A stretch of DNA of 25,220 nt from the NCBI GenBank assembly GCA_964476045.1, contig CAYYYJ010000013.1, positions 1-25,220 of the forward strand, in the 5' to 3' direction. Each line of letters begins with the position of its first letter. Positions within the stretch are counted from its first letter, which is position 1. The DNA comes from CAYYYJ01 sp964476045 (GTDB lineage Archaea; Aenigmatarchaeota; Aenigmatarchaeia; QMZP01; JACQNV01). A program made the position numbers and the translations under genes. Shown here piece after piece: positions 22,087 to 25,220 of the stretch. The notes beneath the pieces were generated by a model. That model made no database searches and was not told the origin of the DNA. It saw only the letters and a list, made by a program, of their open reading frames with translations.

Positions 22087-22575
22087 TTAGATCTCCTCAG
22101 AAACTGAATCAATGTACTTTCCGAGAGCCAGCATTTCTATTCCAAGCTCTCTTATTACGGATTTATCTAATCTCAATGAACTCAGGTAGGTTGTCATATC
22201 AGTTTCATTGCCTCTTAATATAGCTGTGCCAATTCTAGAAGTTTCGTCTGCTCCATACTCGACTTGTTTCAAGGATACAGTATCGGTTTCTTTTGGATTT
22301 ATTCCTGAATGAAGAAAATCTAAGACAGCTTCACGTGAAAACTTAAAGTGCCTTGATCTGATTCTCCAGTGTGTTTTTCTTCGTTCAGCTACAGATAATA
22401 TCTCCAATCCGCATTCCGGTGTATAAAGAATCCCTTTCTGCTCGATTGAAGGTTTTCTCAATCTTAAAAACACAGACGCTATATAGGGCTCTCCTATATA
22501 CCTTCTCACACGTTCTCTCCTGTTTCTATGATAAACTACCCGTTTCATTACCTGGCTATAGGTTGTTGAATCCAT
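22087..22575 (-). CDS. Uncharacterised basic cytoplasmic protein
   Basis: A 162-residue protein without signal or membrane segments. The N-terminal half is very basic (KRVVYHRNRRERVRRYIGE, RRKTHWRIRSRHFKFSREA) and could bind nucleic acid; the C-terminal half is acidic and helical. No catalytic motif is visible. ATG 22575 is the furthest start; a second ATG at residue 10 is possible. It lies upstream of the membrane protein on the same strand and is divergent from the dehydrogenase. Function unknown. Confidence 0.65.
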   Translation of the reverse strand: MDSTTYSQVMKRVVYHRNRRERVRRYIGEPYIASVFLRLRKPSIEQKGILYTPECGLEILSVAERRKTHWRIRSRHFKFSREAVLDFLHSGINPKETDTVSLKQVEYGADETSRIGTAILRGNETDMTTYLSSLRLDKSVIRELGIEMLALGKYIDSVSEEI

Positions 22576-22604
22576 AACTCACAATCCAAAAAATAAGCAA
22601 TGCA

Positions 22605-22647
22605 AATTTATATACCCACAGGATCTCTAGAAAGGACTTAAAATAGA
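22605..22647 (+). promoter_or_regulatory. Promoter region of the dehydrogenase
   Basis: Two candidate TATA-like boxes: ATTTATATACC (22608-22618), 50 nt before ATG 22667, and CTTAAAATAG (22638-22647), about 24 nt before it. The second would give a leaderless message. The first, read on the minus strand, could also serve the divergent gene. Confidence 0.4.
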
Positions 22648-22666
22648 AAAACCAATATATCAAAAT

Positions 22667-23800
22667 ATGGCAATCAATTTCGATGAGTTTGGCCCTGAGA
22701 AAATCTTTGAAGTTTGGGACCCTAAAACAAAGATGCACGGATTTGTTGTTCTAGATAATTTAGCCAGGGGGCCTGGAAAAGGCGGGATAAGGTTTACACC
22801 GACTGTTTCTGTTGAAGAGGTTGCACGACTTGCGCGCGCAATGACCTGGAAAAATGCGTTGGCTGGCCTTCCATTCGGAGGCGCGAAAGCAGGGATTATA
22901 GGGGATGACAAAAAGATGGGCAGAGAAGAGAAAAAGAAAATTATACAATCTTTTTCAAAAGCAATCAAGGCGATCTGCCCTAAACTGTATGTTGCTGGAC
23001 CTGACATGAATACTGCAGAAGAAGAGATGAGATGGTTTTCTGAGGCAAATGGATCCTGGAAAGCGTGTACAGGGAAACCTGCTGAGATGTGTGTTGAACA
23101 TTCGAAAGGGAAGAAGTGCGGGATACCGCATGAATACGGGTCAACTGGATTTGGGGTTTATCATGCGACTATGATTGCAGCTAAATATGCTAGACTGGAC
23201 TTGAAAAATTCTAGTATAGCTATTGAAGGCTTCGGGAATGTCGGCTGGTTTGCTGCCAAATACTTAACAGAATATGGAGCAAAACTTGTGGCTGTTTCAG
23301 ATTCTAAAGGCGCAATTTACAAAAAAGGTGGCCTGGATTTTAAAAGACTTGATAGAGTAAAAAAAGATTATGGAACTGTGACAAGATATCCCGGAGGTAA
23401 AGTTCTGGGAGGAAAAGAGATACTGAGACTAGAAGTCGATATTTTGATCACAGCAGCAGTGCCAGACCTTATTAGAAATGACGATGTTAAAAAAATAAAA
23501 GCGAAAATAATTGTTGAAGGGTCTAATATACCGACAACACCAGGGATAGAAGAAACTTTGCACAAAAAAGGCGTCCTTGTCGTCCCTGATTTTGTTGCTA
23601 ATGCTGGTGGCGTCATCTCTTCCTACGCTGAATACAAAGGAAAAAACCCTGACCAGATGTTCAAACTAGTGGAGAGAAAAATAAAGTCTAATACAGAACT
23701 TGTTTTGAAGAGGTCGTTCCAGAAAAAAATCAAACCACGCGATGCTGCGATGGAGATTGCCAAAGAAAGGGTAAGAGAAGCGATGCGCACAAAATACTAG
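22667..23800 (+). CDS. Glutamate (or Leu/Phe/Val) dehydrogenase
   Basis: A 377-residue amino acid dehydrogenase. The N-terminal catalytic domain has GPGKGGIRF, MTWKNALAGLPFGGAKAGI with the two active lysines (K62, K74) and GPDMNT with the catalytic aspartate (D113); the Rossmann domain starts IEGFGNVG (186-193). The enzyme interconverts glutamate and 2-oxoglutarate plus ammonia with NAD(P). It is shorter than common archaeal glutamate dehydrogenases (about 415-420), missing about 30 residues at the N-terminus; a substrate other than glutamate cannot be excluded. A small cysteine cluster at ACTGKPAEMCVEHSKGKKC (133-151) is an unusual insert. The stop shares the bases CTAG with the convergent gene. 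Confidence 0.9.
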   Translation: MAINFDEFGPEKIFEVWDPKTKMHGFVVLDNLARGPGKGGIRFTPTVSVEEVARLARAMTWKNALAGLPFGGAKAGIIGDDKKMGREEKKKIIQSFSKAIKAICPKLYVAGPDMNTAEEEMRWFSEANGSWKACTGKPAEMCVEHSKGKKCGIPHEYGSTGFGVYHATMIAAKYARLDLKNSSIAIEGFGNVGWFAAKYLTEYGAKLVAVSDSKGAIYKKGGLDFKRLDRVKKDYGTVTRYPGGKVLGGKEILRLEVDILITAAVPDLIRNDDVKKIKAKIIVEGSNIPTTPGIEETLHKKGVLVVPDFVANAGGVISSYAEYKGKNPDQMFKLVERKIKSNTELVLKRSFQKKIKPRDAAMEIAKERVREAMRTKY

Positions 23801-24675
23801 CACGGTTTTCTTTCTGTTTTCCAAAGAATTATTGGTGGATCTCCAAAAGGGTCTATCCTGTCTCTTTCATTCAAATAAGCTCGGAAAATAGACACCAAAG
23901 GATCTTGATCTTCTTCTGCTTTTTCTATTTGCACTCTTACAACTGTATCAGTTTCTGGAGCTCCTACATCTTTCTGGTCGCTCCAGTCGCCTATCATGAA
24001 TTTCTCCCCAACACTATTATTAATTTCTCCTACAGCTTCAGTCCAATATCCATCGACTAAACTCAATTTGATAGGCAAAATACCAGCTGGAGTTTTCATG
24101 AGCTTAGAAATATCTTCAGGATACACAGATGCAACCTCTATATGCTCTTCTTTTCCCGCCGTCCCATCAAAAGCAGGCTCTGTTTTTTCAAACATGGCGT
24201 ATTTGTACCACTCTTCTTCAGGAATTTTATCGAATGGTCTTATTTTTCTGACTCGATCACTATCTCTCCCTAAGCAGAAAACTCTAAATTCAGGATCTGA
24301 AACAATATATCTGAGCCTGTTGTCGTTTATAGCAGTTGAAGCTATTTGCTTGCATGTTGGAAAACAGTAGTCCCATGGGGTCCACTTATTTCTTATTCCT
24401 TGATCGTCTAATTCTATCACATCAACCATAAAACCCCCGTCTTTTCTAACTGATCTAAAAGCCTCTCTGATCGCAGACTTCTTTTCTATTTGTATATTCT
24501 GGAGTACCGCTCTCACTTCTTTGGTGGCTTCTTTTAACCCAGCCCTATGTGCATTTACTAGATCCATTGGCCCATATCTCTGTGCCCGGCTGCTTTTTCC
24601 CAGGCTATAATTAGCCGCTCCTTCATACGCTGAAAGAACCCGCATTAGATATGAGGGCGATCCGAAATTAGCCAT
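23797..24675 (-). CDS. Uncharacterised protein
   Basis: A 292-residue soluble protein without a recognisable family. The first 75 residues are helical and basic; the middle has KWTPWDYCFPTCKQIAS with a C-x3-C pair, then a region rich in strand-like segments (RLRYIVSDPEFRVFCLG), and the acidic C-terminus ends DPPIILWKTERKPC. No signal peptide. The start is supported by a TATA-like box about 26 nt upstream (24695-24707). Its stop TAG overlaps that of the convergent dehydrogenase in a shared CTAG. Confidence 0.65.
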   Translation of the reverse strand: MANFGSPSYLMRVLSAYEGAANYSLGKSSRAQRYGPMDLVNAHRAGLKEATKEVRAVLQNIQIEKKSAIREAFRSVRKDGGFMVDVIELDDQGIRNKWTPWDYCFPTCKQIASTAINDNRLRYIVSDPEFRVFCLGRDSDRVRKIRPFDKIPEEEWYKYAMFEKTEPAFDGTAGKEEHIEVASVYPEDISKLMKTPAGILPIKLSLVDGYWTEAVGEINNSVGEKFMIGDWSDQKDVGAPETDTVVRVQIEKAEEDQDPLVSIFRAYLNERDRIDPFGDPPIILWKTERKPC

Positions 24676-24694
24676 AACAAATAATAACTCTCAA

Positions 24695-24707
24695 GCATTT
24701 ATTTGTA
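24695..24707 (-). promoter_or_regulatory. TATA-like box for the leftward unknown gene
   Basis: TACAAATAAATGC on the minus strand, centred about 26 nt before ATG 24675; a leaderless start is expected. Confidence 0.4.
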
Positions 24708-24739
24708 TTTTTGAAAATAGAAGTTTGAAATAATTTACT

Positions 24740-24793
24740 AAACTGAAATAGAGCAACTAATCTCATTAGCTTTATAGAAGCTTGCTTCAGTTT
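24740..24793. repeat. Nested inverted repeats between divergent genes
   Basis: AAACTGAA (24740-24747) pairs with TTCAGTTT (24786-24793); inside lie CTAAT-CTC-ATTAG (24757-24769) and GAAGC-TT-GCTTC (24777-24788). The last hairpin overlaps the outer arm by three bases, so the two would be mutually exclusive. The element ends 8 nt before the TATA-like box of the next gene. Confidence 0.5.
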
Positions 24794-24800
24794 AAAATAA

Positions 24801-24810
24801 GCTTTATATA
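24801..24810 (+). promoter_or_regulatory. TATA-like box for the small PC4-like gene
   Basis: GCTTTATATA; RNA would start near 24832, leaving a leader of about 70 nt before ATG 24902. Confidence 0.55.
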
Positions 24811-24888
24811 CCTTTAATACTATTTCTGATTAAAATGTACACACAGCTCCTCTCTAAAAAAGGGTAAGCAGTAGAAGTACATGATAAT

Positions 24889-24893
24889 GGAGG
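24889..24893 (+). promoter_or_regulatory. Shine-Dalgarno that decides the start of the last gene
   Basis: GGAGG 8 nt before ATG 24902. In-frame ATGs at 24881 and 24887 lie upstream of or at this site and are less likely starts. TCCTC at 24848-24852 in the leader can pair with GAGGA here. Confidence 0.6.
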
Positions 24894-24901
24894 AAACAAA
24901 T

Positions 24902-25135
24902 ATGGAAACAGTAGAATTTGAAACACTAAAAGCAGAAGAAGTGAAATTTGGCAAGAACAATTTCATCGAAATTGCCAGAAAGAAAGCAAAAGCAGAGACT
25001 GGTGAGAACGAGTTCTTGGCGATATCAAGAGGGTTCTTTTTGCCTGACGGCACAAAGAGGTTCAAAAGATCAATCGCAATACCAAACGACAAAAGCATAG
25101 TCGACTTCGTTGCTGATAAATTAAAAAGCATCTAG
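24902..25135 (+). CDS. Small basic protein, possibly PC4/p15-like
   Basis: A 77-residue protein. The pattern FGKNNFIEIARKK (17-29), then ENEFLAISRGFFLPDGTKRF (35-54) and RSIAIPNDKSIVDFVADKL (56-74) suggests a small strand-rich domain with a C-terminal helix, loosely like PC4/p15 transcription coactivators or YdbC-type single-strand DNA binders. The resemblance is only by eye. A Shine-Dalgarno sequence and a 70-nt leader suggest efficient, perhaps regulated expression. A hairpin follows the stop. Confidence 0.65.
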   Translation: METVEFETLKAEEVKFGKNNFIEIARKKAKAETGENEFLAISRGFFLPDGTKRFKRSIAIPNDKSIVDFVADKLKSI

Positions 25136-25140
25136 TATCA

Positions 25141-25157
25141 GCCTTTTAGAAAAAGGC
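25141..25157 (+). terminator. Hairpin after the small PC4-like gene
   Basis: GCCTTTT-AGA-AAAAGGC, a perfect 7-bp stem 6 nt after the stop. No T run follows directly, but T-rich DNA comes at 25187-25220, which could serve as the actual archaeal terminator. No further gene is seen to the window end. Confidence 0.4.
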
Positions 25158-25220
25158 CTGAGCCCCAAAAGAGATTAGCAATTAACTTTTTCTATCTTTT
25201 TTATTTTGTTTAGATTTTCT

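Noticed and set aside
1..25220. tRNA or rRNA genes
   Set aside because: I saw no cloverleaf arms, TTCGA loop context or rRNA-like conserved sequence in the intergenic regions.

Overview
The window looks archaeal. It carries archaeal-type genes (RNase P subunit Rpp29, archease, a Hel308 helicase, a Tes-like radical SAM protein, several AbrB/PIN toxin-antitoxin pairs). Many genes have a TATA-like box about 25 nt before the start codon, implying little or no leader, while a few have a clear Shine-Dalgarno sequence. Genes are short, closely packed and AT-rich, with many 4-nt ATGA overlaps. A DPANN-type archaeon (for example Woesearchaeota or a relative) is my best guess, but this rests on gene style, not on a phylogenetic marker. 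A run of exactly 100 Ns inside a toxin gene marks a scaffold join, so this is probably a draft genome.

Layout. 1-1650: the start of a lipoprotein gene behind a 13-base G:C tract, then a MNT/HEPN pair, all on the minus strand. 1850-3600: a Fic protein overlapping an alpha/beta hydrolase. 3635-4914: a small zinc protein divergent from a CobW/COG0523 GTPase. 5192-6295: a protein with a possible methyltransferase fold. 6334-7930: a broken copy of the archease start, a DUF433/DUF5615 pair, full-length archease and a DUF2203 protein. 7959-8668: a P-loop kinase broken by three frameshifts. 8764-9524: a VapBC pair split by the assembly gap. 9602-12276: an Fe-S carrier fusion and a large radical SAM protein, both minus strand. 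12501-13141: a second VapBC pair. 13174-15390: Hel308. 15512-20784: a small membrane-anchored protein, then a 1564-residue secreted cysteine-rich repeat protein on the minus strand with a tiny reading frame after it. 20901-22575: RNase P subunit, a multi-pass membrane protein and an unknown protein. 22667-25135: glutamate-type dehydrogenase, an unknown protein and a small possible PC4-like protein.

How the parts relate. The first 13 kb is an accessory region with four toxin-antitoxin-like pairs plus a Fic enzyme, interleaved with relics and frameshifted genes, as expected of a turnover hotspot. The pair next to archease carries direct evidence of its history: a diverged 61-bp fragment of a second archease start lies just upstream of it. 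The Fe-S carrier and radical SAM genes are plausible partners (cluster supply to a lipid-type radical SAM enzyme). The surface-protein genes (partial lipoprotein, giant repeat protein, membrane protein) suggest an envelope role. The most unusual items are the promoter homopolymer, the archease relic, the CCGG-tailed radical SAM enzyme with its fused Fe-S carrier, and the giant repeat protein with its palindromic divergent promoter.
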